A stretch of 64,000 nucleotides of DNA. It comes from [Clostridium] aminophilum DSM 10710. GTDB lineage: Bacteria; Bacillota; Clostridia; Lachnospirales; Lachnospiraceae. Location: NCBI RefSeq assembly GCF_000711825.1, contig NZ_JONJ01000003.1, positions 1 through 64,000 of the forward strand. The letters are read 5' to 3'. Below are positions 42,839 to 51,690 of the stretch, piece by piece. The notes under the pieces were generated by a model, which saw only the letters and a program-made list of their open reading frames with translations, made no database searches and was not told where the DNA came from. How positions within the stretch are numbered: position 1 is the first letter of the stretch; each line of letters opens with the position of its first letter. A program made the translations under genes and the position numbers.

Positions 42839-44143
42839 ATGTTTCAAAATCTCAGAGATGTCGTTGAGAAAACAGAGACAGTCGGACATATCGGCAAGAT
42901 CGAGAACATCGTCGGAATGGCGATGGAAGCGTCCGGATGTAAGGCGAGTATCGGCGATATCTGTCTGGTCCATAATGAAGAGATGGACCATGATGTTCCT
43001 CTGGAGGTTGTCGGATTCAAAGGAGACCGCATTCAGCTGATGACGTATGAGGCCACTTCGGGTATTACGTCCGGCAGTTTCGTCAGGAACACCAGACATC
43101 GCCTTCGGATTCCCGTAGGCAATTTTCTCAAGGGTCGCATCATCAATGCCATGGGAGAACCCATGGATGGAGGGCCGGCTTTTCCGGAATATGCGGAGAA
43201 GTATACCGTAAACAGCGGATATACCAACCCGCTCGACCGACCGCCGATCCGTTCCAGACTGAATTTCGGAATTAAGGCCATCGACGGATTGAATACCGTC
43301 GGTAAGGGCCAGAGAATCGGAATTTTTGCCGGTTCCGGTGTCGGAAAGAGTACTCTGATGGGCATGATTGCCAAGAATATTACAGCCGACATCAATGTAA
43401 TTGCTCTTGTTGGAGAGCGAGGCCGAGAGGTACTGGAATTCGCCGAGAGGGATCTTGGACCGGAAGGAATGAAACGGTCGGTACTGATTATTGCAACATC
43501 CGATCAGCCCGCCATGCTCAGACTGAAATGCCCGCTGGTTGCCACAACGATTGCAGAGTATTTCCGGGATCAGGGCTTGGATGTACTTCTGATGATGGAT
43601 TCTCTGACCCGATATGCCATGGCTCAGAGAGAGATCGGTCTTGCAACCGGAGAACCGCCGATCGCAAGGGGATACACCCCGTCGATTTACGCGGAGTTTC
43701 CAAGACTTCTGGAAAGAGCGGGACAGTTTAACAAAGGTTCGATTACAGGAGTATATACCGTGCTCGTCGAAGGTGATGATACGAACGAACCGATCGCCGA
43801 TACTGTCCGGGGAATTCTGGACGGACATATCGTTCTATCGAGGGCATTGGCAGCAGAAAACCATTATCCGGCGATCAATATCGGCGCCAGTGTATCGCGT
43901 CTTATGGTGGAAATTGTTGAACCAGACCACCGGAAACTCGCGTCAAGGATGCGAAACATCATTGGACTCTATCAGAAGAATGCCGATCTGATTGCCATTG
44001 GAGCATATAAAAAAGGCACAAATGCCGCTTTGGATGAAGCGGTGGAAAAGTATCCTGCCATCAATGAATTTCTGATGCAGGGAACGAATGAGTCATTCAC
44101 ATATGATGAAACTGTAAAACGTATGAAGGCGGTTTTAGGATGA
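42839..44143 (+). CDS. fliI: Flagellar export ATPase FliI
   Basis: About 434 residues, homologous to F1-ATPase beta. Walker A AGSGVGKST at ~164-172, Walker B VLLMMDSLTRYAMAQREI and the type III ATPase motif ATGEPPIARGYTPSIY. It energises export of rod, hook and filament proteins. Start 42839 is seven bases after GGAGG; the ATG at 42833 is too close. Confidence 0.97.
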   Translation: MFQNLRDVVEKTETVGHIGKIENIVGMAMEASGCKASIGDICLVHNEEMDHDVPLEVVGFKGDRIQLMTYEATSGITSGSFVRNTRHRLRIPVGNFLKGRIINAMGEPMDGGPAFPEYAEKYTVNSGYTNPLDRPPIRSRLNFGIKAIDGLNTVGKGQRIGIFAGSGVGKSTLMGMIAKNITADINVIALVGERGREVLEFAERDLGPEGMKRSVLIIATSDQPAMLRLKCPLVATTIAEYFRDQGLDVLLMMDSLTRYAMAQREIGLATGEPPIARGYTPSIYAEFPRLLERAGQFNKGSITGVYTVLVEGDDTNEPIADTVRGILDGHIVLSRALAAENHYPAINIGASVSRLMVEIVEPDHRKLASRMRNIIGLYQKNADLIAIGAYKKGTNAALDEAVEKYPAINEFLMQGTNESFTYDETVKRMKAVLG

Positions 44144-44156
44144 AAAGAGGTATCGT

Positions 44157-44609
44157 ATGAAGCAATTTCATTATAGTCTTCAGTCAGTTCTGGAATATGA
44201 AAATGGCGTGCTGGATAAGTTGAAGGGAGAATATGCGGAGCGCATGAAGCTTGTCAATGACAAGAAGAACTTCATTGCACAGCTGCAGAAGAAATCCTCT
44301 GATCTTTTGGATGAATTTGACGCGGTGAAACATGAGGGCGCTTCCATCGAACGGTTCCTTCTCTACAGCAGCATGATCGGCAGAATTGAAGAACAGATAC
44401 GGAAGGAACAGGAGAGACTGGCCAGACTGGAAGATTTTGCGGCAAAAAAGAAAGAAGAAGTCGTCGCGGCCAACATTGACGTTTCCAAGTTTGAGAAACT
44501 GAAAGAAAAAAGAAGAGAAGAGTACCATATACAGGTACAAAAAGACCAGGAAAACTTTATTGATGAATTTGTCAGTTACCAGTCAAAAACCCGTGACAAT
44601 GCATCCTGA
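44157..44609 (+). CDS. fliJ: Flagellar export chaperone FliJ
   Basis: 150 residues, almost entirely coiled coil (FHYSLQSVLEYENGVLDKLK ... FEKLKEKRREEYHIQVQKDQ), the FliJ pattern. FliJ is the central stalk of the FliI hexamer. It follows fliI by 13 bases, as in most genomes. Confidence 0.88.
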   Translation: MKQFHYSLQSVLEYENGVLDKLKGEYAERMKLVNDKKNFIAQLQKKSSDLLDEFDAVKHEGASIERFLLYSSMIGRIEEQIRKEQERLARLEDFAAKKKEEVVAANIDVSKFEKLKEKRREEYHIQVQKDQENFIDEFVSYQSKTRDNAS

Positions 44610-44642
44610 TCACAGAATGCGGAAAAAGGAAGGAAATGGAAA

Positions 44643-45941
44643 ATGGCAATGGTGACCAGAGGGATTGAAAGGTCAGATACAACAGTAAGAACAGTGGCAA
44701 AAGCAGACGGCGGCACAGGGCCGACATCTGCTTCTGCTGCGTTCAGTGAGATCCTTCAGAGTGAGTCGAAAACTGCGGAGAACGGCACCAGGACGTCTGC
44801 GGATCATCGAAGCACAAAAAACGACAGAAACGACAACGATACAAACCGGGAAGTTTCGGGCATCGAGAAGAATTCTGCAAAGGCCGCGACTGCGGACAAG
44901 AAGGATGACGAGAAGGAAATCCTCACAAAGGCGGAGACAGAACTCAGCATTTTGTCCTCAATGATGAATGCACAGGTGGTTCCGGAAAAACCGGCGGAAC
45001 TGACCGGAACCGGCAAACCGGAACTGGCCGTTGCGTCCGCGATTCCGGAGGACGGTGCAGAGGACGGAAAACTCTCGGAGATTGCTGAGACTGTTCTTGA
45101 GGAAGGTGCTCTGTCAAAATTTACAGAGGAATCCGGCGGGCCGGTGAAGACGGCAGAAAATACTGCCTCCTCCGGTAAAAAGGAACCGACCGGACCGGCT
45201 TCGGATCCGGAACTTCTTGCAAAGGCAAAGAACACGGGAGAAGAGAAAATCCTCACCCCGAGACCGGCAGAGGGACCTGCGAAGAGCGGCGGAACCGGTA
45301 ACGGACCTGCTTCGGAGGCGACCGGCGCCGGCGGTATGAAAAAACCGGAACCGTATGATTACGCCTCACGAGGAAGGGATGCCGTGCGGAACGGATATTC
45401 AACGGAGGATGCTGCGGCGATGAACGCGGCAGACGGTCTGAAGACTCAGGCAACCGCACAGCCGGCAGAAGCTCCGGGGGCGGCTGCGGTGCGGCAGGTG
45501 CCGACCTATGAATTTGAAACAACCGATGACAGCCTTGTGGATGATGTGAGCGGTTTCATGGCGAAACATATGCCGTCGAATGACGGACGTATGATTCTGG
45601 AACTGAATCCGAGAAATCTCGGGAAAATCACCATTGAGGTTGAATATAAAGGACAGGAAGCGCATATCACCATGACGGCGAGCAGCACGAAAACGGCCGA
45701 TATTCTCAGCCGTGGTGCGGAGTCCATGGGAAGCATCCTGACCAGAAGAACAGGCAATGATACTCAGGTCTATGTGCCGCATGCGGGCACGTCAGATTCC
45801 GGCAGGGATGCAGCTGAGAAACGCGAGGGAAGCGGAGAAGGCAGACAGCAACAGGAGGCGCGGCGTCAGGAACAGACGCAGAAAGGCGATGCGAGGGAAT
45901 CAGACAGTTTCCTCTCGAGAATGCGCCTCGGATTGATGTAA
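44643..45941 (+). CDS. fliK: Flagellar hook-length control protein FliK
   Basis: 432 residues. The first ~290 are low-complexity and charged, rich in Ala, Glu, Lys, Pro and Thr. Residues ~300-370 are the conserved FliK substrate-switch domain (MILELNPRNLGKITIEVEYK and ITMTASSTKTADIL). The tail is Gln/Arg-rich. FliK measures the hook and flips FlhB specificity. Position between fliJ and flgD is standard. Confidence 0.87.
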   Translation: MAMVTRGIERSDTTVRTVAKADGGTGPTSASAAFSEILQSESKTAENGTRTSADHRSTKNDRNDNDTNREVSGIEKNSAKAATADKKDDEKEILTKAETELSILSSMMNAQVVPEKPAELTGTGKPELAVASAIPEDGAEDGKLSEIAETVLEEGALSKFTEESGGPVKTAENTASSGKKEPTGPASDPELLAKAKNTGEEKILTPRPAEGPAKSGGTGNGPASEATGAGGMKKPEPYDYASRGRDAVRNGYSTEDAAAMNAADGLKTQATAQPAEAPGAAAVRQVPTYEFETTDDSLVDDVSGFMAKHMPSNDGRMILELNPRNLGKITIEVEYKGQEAHITMTASSTKTADILSRGAESMGSILTRRTGNDTQVYVPHAGTSDSGRDAAEKREGSGEGRQQQEARRQEQTQKGDARESDSFLSRMRLGLM

Positions 45942-45950
45942 GGAGGACCA

Positions 45951-46415
45951 ATGGCAGAAATTTCAGGTGTCAGCAGCTCATCAACGGATGCATATTCGCA
46001 GAACACCTACTCGGTTGGACAGAATGACAAGAATACGCTGAATATTCAGAGTTACTTTAAACTTTTGGCAGCGCAGCTGGCAAATCAGGATATGACCAGC
46101 CCGATGTCCAACAGCGAGCTGATGGCACAGATGTCGCAGATGGCGATGGTACAGTCTCTGACCGCCATGACGGATTCGGTCAACAGTCAGATTGCATTCA
46201 GCAAGCAGACGTACGGACTCAGCATGATCGGCAAGCAGGTTACGGTGACGATTCCGGGAGATGAACTGACCGGAACACAGGCATCATCCAAGACCGGTAT
46301 CGTTGAATCGATCAACCTCACCGGAGATGATCCGACGATTAAATTAAAGGGCGATATCACGGATTATAAACTTTCCGATGTATCGATTATTTCTGACGGC
46401 TCATCAAATAACTGA
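45951..46415 (+). CDS. flgD: Hook-capping protein FlgD
   Basis: 154 residues with the N-terminal signature SYFKLLAAQLANQDMTSPMS-NSELMAQ and MIGKQVTV. It is of the short kind typical of Firmicutes, lacking much of the Ig-like C-terminus. FlgD caps the growing hook. It is nine bases after fliK. Confidence 0.92.
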   Translation: MAEISGVSSSSTDAYSQNTYSVGQNDKNTLNIQSYFKLLAAQLANQDMTSPMSNSELMAQMSQMAMVQSLTAMTDSVNSQIAFSKQTYGLSMIGKQVTVTIPGDELTGTQASSKTGIVESINLTGDDPTIKLKGDITDYKLSDVSIISDGSSNN

Positions 46416-46494
46416 TCTTATTTTTTGACTGGTACATAACGTTTTTTATTTCTAAAAAAAAACAGTTGATGTATAATAAGAAAAAGTGATATGT

Positions 46495-46522
46495 TTATGG
46501 GCGTCGCATTTTCTGACGATTA
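46495..46522 (+). promoter_or_regulatory. Sigma-28-like promoter and leader before flgE
   Basis: TTAT (46495-46498), 16 bases, GACGATTA (46515-46522). A TATAAT at 46472 is an alternative sigma-A -10. The 180-base gap between flgD and flgE is unusual for the cluster and carries CTGAGG/CCTTAAGG/CTCAG and CCGGAG/CCGG-type complementary bases near 46528-46575. Confidence 0.4.
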
Positions 46523-46595
46523 ATATCTGAGGACCTTAAGGGCTCAGACACAGGCTTCCGGAGTATCGGCCCGGATAGATAAAAAGGAGATTAAT

Positions 46596-47588
46596 ATGTT
46601 AAGAGCGATGGACAGTGCAGTTGCGGGATTACGTTCTCATCAGAACAAGCTGGATGTAATCGGAAACAATATTTCGAACGTTAACACATTCGGCTTTAAG
46701 TCTCAGAACTACACTTTCAAAGATGCGATGTATCAGACAGCCAACGGGTCCAGCGGCGGTAAAGCACCGACCGGAACCGATGCATCTGTAGCCGGCGGTG
46801 TCGGCGGTACCAATGCCGCTCAGTTCGGTTATGGATCCATGCAGGGAACGATCACAACTGATATGACAAGTTCTACACCGTCTTATGTCGGCGGATTTAA
46901 CGCAGCGATCAACGGATCCGGATTCTTTATCACAAAGTCCACAGCGGACAAGATCGACCAGTCCGGTTCCACTGCACAGGAAAACAGCGACAAGCTGAAG
47001 GCGGCGGCAATCTCCTACACCAGAGTAGGACAGCTCTCTGTCGATGCGAATGGCTTTGTGGTTGATGCCAACGGAAACTATGTATTCGGTTTCCAGCCGG
47101 AGACACCGAACGCATCCGTTCCGAACTACGATGCGAACAAGAATAATCTCGTAGCGCTCCGTGCCCCGCACGTTGAGGCGGAAGGCGGCGGTGATCCGAC
47201 TTATTCCTGGGATGAGCCGTCCCAGCTGAAGTCCGTATCCATTGATAACGACGGAACGATCAAGGGCGTTGTAGATGCAAACGGACAGGCAGCGACCGTC
47301 ATCATCGGTAAAGTTGCGATCGCTTCTTTCCAGAACCAGGACGGTCTTCTGAAGGCAGGAAACAACACCTTTACCGCGGCAGTCGGCGACAATACCGGTG
47401 TAGCCGCAGCGACCATGCCGGGAGGATCAACCCCGACACTTCTTGCCGGATACCTTGAGGCGTCCAACGTTGACCTCGCAAAGGAGTTCTCTGACATGAT
47501 CACCACACAGAGAGGTTTCCAGGCAAACACCAAGATGATTACCGTCAGCGATCAGATTCTCGAAGAGCTGGTTAACATGAAGCGGTAA
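46596..47588 (+). CDS. flgE: Flagellar hook protein FlgE
   Basis: 330 residues. N-terminal hook/rod motif MDSAVAGLRSHQNKLDVIGN-NISNVNTFGFK and C-terminal SNVDLAKEFSDMITTQRGFQ-ANTKMITVSD. Middle residues ~65-250 are the FlgE D1/D2 region with GSGFFITKS and YTRVGQLSVDANGFVV. Shorter than enterobacterial FlgE (about 400). It builds the universal joint. AAGGAG precedes the ATG. Confidence 0.93.
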   Translation: MLRAMDSAVAGLRSHQNKLDVIGNNISNVNTFGFKSQNYTFKDAMYQTANGSSGGKAPTGTDASVAGGVGGTNAAQFGYGSMQGTITTDMTSSTPSYVGGFNAAINGSGFFITKSTADKIDQSGSTAQENSDKLKAAAISYTRVGQLSVDANGFVVDANGNYVFGFQPETPNASVPNYDANKNNLVALRAPHVEAEGGGDPTYSWDEPSQLKSVSIDNDGTIKGVVDANGQAATVIIGKVAIASFQNQDGLLKAGNNTFTAAVGDNTGVAAATMPGGSTPTLLAGYLEASNVDLAKEFSDMITTQRGFQANTKMITVSDQILEELVNMKR

Positions 47589-47642
47589 AAAAAATTTATA
47601 ATATTTCTGTTGACGTCGATTTTTTTAGAAGGAACGTATAGT

Positions 47643-47852
47643 ATGATTAGGCTGACAAGACTGAATGGCGAACCGATCATCCTGAATTATCTTCAGATTT
47701 TGTATTTTGAAGAGATTCCGGAGACAAAGGTAAAACTCGCCAATGGAGACTATTATCTTGTAAAAGACAGTGTGGAATCAATCAAACAGCAGGTGCTTGC
47801 GTTTCTGCACGATGTCATTTCATTTGACAGCAAAGAAAAAGTTACTCTGTAA
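47643..47852 (+). CDS. flbD: FlbD/SwrD-like small motility protein
   Basis: 69 residues: MIRLTRLNGEPIILNYLQIL-YFEEIPETKVKLANGDYYLV, the FlbD family conserved between flgE and motA in Firmicutes. In Bacillus the homologue SwrD supports stator power. Start 47643 follows AAGGAA; the in-frame ATG-like start at 47610 has no site. Confidence 0.9.
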   Translation: MIRLTRLNGEPIILNYLQILYFEEIPETKVKLANGDYYLVKDSVESIKQQVLAFLHDVISFDSKEKVTL

Positions 47853-47877
47853 ATCTGACTGAATCTGGGGATGGAAC

Positions 47878-48681
47878 ATGGATTTTACGACACTAATTGG
47901 ATGGATCCTCGCTGCGGTTCTGATTGTCAACGGTATCGGCGTTGATAAGCTTGGAAACTTCTTCGATATGCCGAGCCTTCTGATCGTAGTCGGAGGTACG
48001 ATTGCAGGTCTTGTAGCCTGCTATCCCTTCCGGATACTGAAGGATATTCCGAAACATATCGGTATCTGCTTTCGAGGAAAGAAATACAATATTCCGAAGA
48101 CGGTCGATCAGATTATTGATCTGGCGATGATTGCAAGACAGAATGGTCTTCTCGCTCTCGAAGAAAAAGCGGAGGAGATCAAGGAACCGTTTTTCAAATC
48201 TGCGGTTCTTCTGATTGTGGACGCGAACGATCCGGATAAAGTCCGGGCCGTTCTGGAACGTCAGGTTGAAGATATGATGAGCCGTCACGAGATTGCCAAG
48301 GGACTTTACGTAAAAGGTTCCGCTCTTGCACCGGCCTTCGGTATGATCGGTACTCTGGTAGGTCTGATCAACATGCTGAAGGGCATGGACCTGTCAGGAA
48401 GCGGCGGCGCCAGCACCCTTGGTCAGGATATGGGTGTCGCGCTGATCACAACATTCTACGGTTCCGCCTTTTCCAATATCATTTTCCACCCGATCGCTCA
48501 GAAACTCGGCGTTCGTGAGGATGAGGAGATCCTTTATGACACAACAGTCATCGAAGGTGTTCTGGCGATTCAGGCAGGAGAGAATCCGAAGTCCATTCGC
48601 GAACATCTTCTTGCTTCGCTGCCGCAGTCGGTTCAGAAGAAGCTGATGAAGAACGCAGGCGACGGAGGAGGAGAAGGCTGA
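47878..48681 (+). CDS. motA: Flagellar stator protein MotA
   Basis: 267 residues with four membrane helices (e.g. TLIGWILAAVLIVNGIGVDK and APAFGMIGTLVGLINMLKGM) and a cytoplasmic loop with the conserved charged LALEEKAEEIKEPFF that contacts FliG. With MotB it forms the proton or sodium channel. Its TGA overlaps the motB ATG by one base. Confidence 0.95.
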   Translation: MDFTTLIGWILAAVLIVNGIGVDKLGNFFDMPSLLIVVGGTIAGLVACYPFRILKDIPKHIGICFRGKKYNIPKTVDQIIDLAMIARQNGLLALEEKAEEIKEPFFKSAVLLIVDANDPDKVRAVLERQVEDMMSRHEIAKGLYVKGSALAPAFGMIGTLVGLINMLKGMDLSGSGGASTLGQDMGVALITTFYGSAFSNIIFHPIAQKLGVREDEEILYDTTVIEGVLAIQAGENPKSIREHLLASLPQSVQKKLMKNAGDGGGEG

Positions 48682-49604
48682 TGAAGAAAAAAGGAGGAGG
48701 CGAAGACGGCGGCGGTAACTGGATGGACACGTATGGTGACCTCGTTACCCTGCTTCTGACATTCTTCGTTTTGCTTTATTCGATGTCCAGCGTGGACAGT
48801 AAAAAATGGGATATCTTCGTACGAAGCATTTATCCGGACGGAAAAACCCCGAGCGAAAAAGCCGCATCACAGACTCCGCTGATTGTGGACAGTGAGGCGG
48901 AGAAAGCGGATGAGACGACCGAGACACAGGCTGATCCGGCCGGTGATCCGGTCGCTCCGGAGAATGAGATTCCGGACAGCGAAGATCTCTATATTCAGAT
49001 TGCCGCTGCGCTTCAGCAGGCCGGGGTTTCCGATGTTACGGTAACCGGCGGCGAAGACTATACCTTTGTTGTATTTAAAGACAAGGCTTTCTTCGGCGGA
49101 GACAGTTCCGTGCTGACCGACCAGGGAAAGTATATTTTGGATATTTTCTGCGACACTATCAAAGATTCAAATGACGCGATCTCGCAGATGAACATTATGG
49201 GTCACACCGCCAAGGCAAATCCGAATCAGGATAACAGTGTCCGCGGCGACCGAATGCTTTCGGGTATGAGAGCATCAGAAGTTTGTATCTATATTCAGGA
49301 GAAGGGAATTGTCGATCCGGACAAGCTGGTCAGCATTGGCTTTGGTCAGTATCGTCCGCTCGAATCCAACGACACAGCGGAAGGTAGGGCTTCCAACCGT
49401 CGCGTAGAAATCCTGATTATTGATAAAGATGCGAAGGAACGCAGCATCGAGGATTACTATAAAGAGATTCAGGACAACATCAACGGCGACACGACCGTTA
49501 TCCTGCGGGAGGACGGATCGTATGCAAATCAGGCGGCTCAGGGCGCCGATACAGGTGTGGTTGATGGCGCCGCTCCGGCGGTGGAACCTGTACCCGGTAA
49601 CTGA
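48681..49604 (+). CDS. motB: Flagellar stator protein MotB
   Basis: 307 residues: N-terminal membrane helix with the ion-binding Asp20 (WMDTYGDLVTLLLTFFVLLY), an acidic linker ~65-100, and an OmpA-like peptidoglycan-binding domain ~120-250 (NIMGHTAKANPNQDNSVRGD ... LVSIGFGQYRPLESNDTAEG, NRRVEILI). It anchors the stator to the wall. The C-terminal ~50 residues are a non-conserved tail. Confidence 0.95.
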   Translation: MKKKGGGEDGGGNWMDTYGDLVTLLLTFFVLLYSMSSVDSKKWDIFVRSIYPDGKTPSEKAASQTPLIVDSEAEKADETTETQADPAGDPVAPENEIPDSEDLYIQIAAALQQAGVSDVTVTGGEDYTFVVFKDKAFFGGDSSVLTDQGKYILDIFCDTIKDSNDAISQMNIMGHTAKANPNQDNSVRGDRMLSGMRASEVCIYIQEKGIVDPDKLVSIGFGQYRPLESNDTAEGRASNRRVEILIIDKDAKERSIEDYYKEIQDNINGDTTVILREDGSYANQAAQGADTGVVDGAAPAVEPVPGN

Positions 49605-49641
49605 TCGATGCAGAACAGCTTTCAAGTGGGGTGTTTAGCAA

Positions 49642-50760
49642 ATGGCAGATGTACTGTCGCAGAGCCAGATTGACGAACTGCTGAAATCAATGGCCGGCGC
49701 AGCGCCGGAGGAAAAAAGCGCTCCTGAAGAGGCGAAACCAGCCGAGAAAAAGGAAGAGCTGAACAAATACGATTTCTACAGTCCTCGTAAATTCACAAAA
49801 GAGAAGATTAAGCTTCTGCGGAGTATCTTTGAGAACTATGCGCGAATTCTGACCTCTCAGGTCAACGGATTGTTCCGCGTTATGACCGACATTACGGTTA
49901 TAGAGCTCAGAGAGACCCGATATTATGAATATGTCAACAGCTTCCATGAGAATGACTGTATGACAATTGTAGACACATATGTCCCGGAGATGGGTAAAAA
50001 CAACATTCCGATGATGTTCTATACGACCCCGGGACTGATCATCATTCTGATCAATCACATGTTGGGCGGCGGAGATCAGATCATTCAGGTCGATGATGAT
50101 TACCGCTATACCGATGTTGAGATGGCGCTCTATAAGAGAGCGCTGGAATACATCATCCACGCAATGAATGACGGATTTTCAAACTACATCAATGTTGATT
50201 TCCGGATGCAGCGTGTGGAAGAAAACCCGTCCATGCAGCAGGAAGTCGGACTCGACGAGACGGTCGTTATGATTGTTCTGAACGTCGATGTCTCCGGTCT
50301 CGCGGCAGAAAAGATCCGGATCTGTATTCCGGGGACGCTGCTGGAGCACATCTTCCGTGTGATTGATAACCGCAAACATCTTGCACGCGGTTTTGCGTAC
50401 GAGAACAATACCGATACCATTATGGAACACCTGAAGGGAAGCACATTCCCGATGACGGCGCAGCTCGGTGTTGTGAAACTCGACATATCCGATCTCTATC
50501 ACCTTCAGGTTGGTGATGTGATCGATATGAATAAACCGAAAGACAGTACGGTTCGTCTGTTTGTCGGAAGACAGCCATGGTTCCACGGAACGATGGGAGT
50601 CTATAAAAAGAACATTTCCGTCTCCATCACGGACCTGATCACCGATCAGAAGCTCGATGATGAGGAACCCGGGGAGGAAGAGGGAACGATCGCCGAAGTG
50701 ATCAAGGTTGCCGAAGAGGCACCGGAGATCGTGGAAAGCACAGCAGACACAGAAGGGTGA
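49642..50760 (+). CDS. fliM: Flagellar motor switch protein FliM
   Basis: 372 residues. N-terminal CheY-binding peptide (DVLSQSQIDELLKSM), a CheC-like middle domain (YDFYSPRKFTKEKIKLLRSI ... NHMLGGGDQIIQVDDDYRYT) and a SpoA C-terminal domain (PMTAQLGVVKLDISDLYHLQ). A Glu-rich tail of ~35 residues is extra. It starts with the motif used by phospho-CheY to change rotation. Confidence 0.96.
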   Translation: MADVLSQSQIDELLKSMAGAAPEEKSAPEEAKPAEKKEELNKYDFYSPRKFTKEKIKLLRSIFENYARILTSQVNGLFRVMTDITVIELRETRYYEYVNSFHENDCMTIVDTYVPEMGKNNIPMMFYTTPGLIIILINHMLGGGDQIIQVDDDYRYTDVEMALYKRALEYIIHAMNDGFSNYINVDFRMQRVEENPSMQQEVGLDETVVMIVLNVDVSGLAAEKIRICIPGTLLEHIFRVIDNRKHLARGFAYENNTDTIMEHLKGSTFPMTAQLGVVKLDISDLYHLQVGDVIDMNKPKDSTVRLFVGRQPWFHGTMGVYKKNISVSITDLITDQKLDDEEPGEEEGTIAEVIKVAEEAPEIVESTADTEG

Positions 50761-50814
50761 TCCCTGACGTAACCCGTCAGAGAAAATAACTATCAAACAA
50801 TTGAGGAGATTATT

Positions 50815-51183
50815 ATGGCTAAGATTATGCTTGTTGACGACGCTGCATTCATGCGCATGATGGTGAAGAACTCTCTCACCAAAGGTGGTTTCGCGGACTG
50901 TGAATATGTAGAAGCACAGGACGGTGCGGAAGCTGTACGTAAGTATGACGAGGAGAATCCGGATCTGGTTATCATGGACATCACCATGCCGAACATGGAC
51001 GGACTTCAGGCTCTGAAGAAGATCCGTGAGGCTCATCCGGACGCAAAGGTTGTTATGTGTACCGCGATGGGACAGGAGTCCATGGTTGTTGATGCCATCA
51101 AGTCCGGTGCAAAAGATTTCGTTGTTAAGCCGTTCAATGCGGAAAGAATTACCGCAACCGTAAAAACAATTCTGGGAATGTAA
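50815..51183 (+). CDS. cheY: Chemotaxis response regulator CheY
   Basis: 122 residues, a single receiver domain: Asp8-Asp9, phospho-acceptor Asp55 (LVIMDITMPNMDG), Thr/Ala in MCTAMGQ and Lys in DFVVKPFN. It is activated by CheA and binds FliM. Location between fliM and flgC is unusual but seen in Firmicute fla operons near fliY. GGAG precedes the ATG. Confidence 0.95.
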   Translation: MAKIMLVDDAAFMRMMVKNSLTKGGFADCEYVEAQDGAEAVRKYDEENPDLVIMDITMPNMDGLQALKKIREAHPDAKVVMCTAMGQESMVVDAIKSGAKDFVVKPFNAERITATVKTILGM

Positions 51184-51215
51184 TCATTAATTAGGACTCA
51201 AAAAGGAGAATGGGG

Positions 51216-51668
51216 ATGTCTTTTTTAGGTTCGTTTGATATTAGTGCATCGGGTATGAGCGCCCAGCGTCTCCGGATGGATATCGCTGCGGAGAATATCG
51301 CCAATGTCGATACCACTCGTACCGAGGCAGGCGGTGCATACCGCCGTAAAGATGTGGTATTCCAGAGTTATGGGGACAACAGTTTCAAAGATGCCCTGAA
51401 AAATGCTGCAAAAGGCAATGGATATGTTTCCAAGCGGACGCCCGGAGTTCGGGTCTCGAATATCATCGAGGACGACCGTGAGCTGAAGCGTGTTTACAAT
51501 CCGTCCCATCCGGATGCAGACGCAGACGGATATGTGGAACTGCCTAACGTCGATGTCCTGAAAGAGACGGTGGACAGCATGTCCGCCACCAGATCTTATG
51601 AGGCTAATGTCACTGCTCTCAATGCTATGAAAGCGATGGCTCAGAAGGCGCTGGAAATCGGGAAATAA
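51216..51668 (+). CDS. flgC: Flagellar rod protein FlgC
   Basis: 150 residues: SFLGSFDISASGMSAQRLRM-DIAAENIANVDT and the C-terminal VDVLKETVDSMSATRSYEAN, typical FlgC. Start 51216 has AAGGAG at seven bases; ATG 51210 would be too close. FlgC normally sits between flgB and fliE; here it is between cheY and fliY, far from both. Confidence 0.94.
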   Translation: MSFLGSFDISASGMSAQRLRMDIAAENIANVDTTRTEAGGAYRRKDVVFQSYGDNSFKDALKNAAKGNGYVSKRTPGVRVSNIIEDDRELKRVYNPSHPDADADGYVELPNVDVLKETVDSMSATRSYEANVTALNAMKAMAQKALEIGK

Positions 51669-51690
51669 TCACGGATAAGGGGAGTTACAG

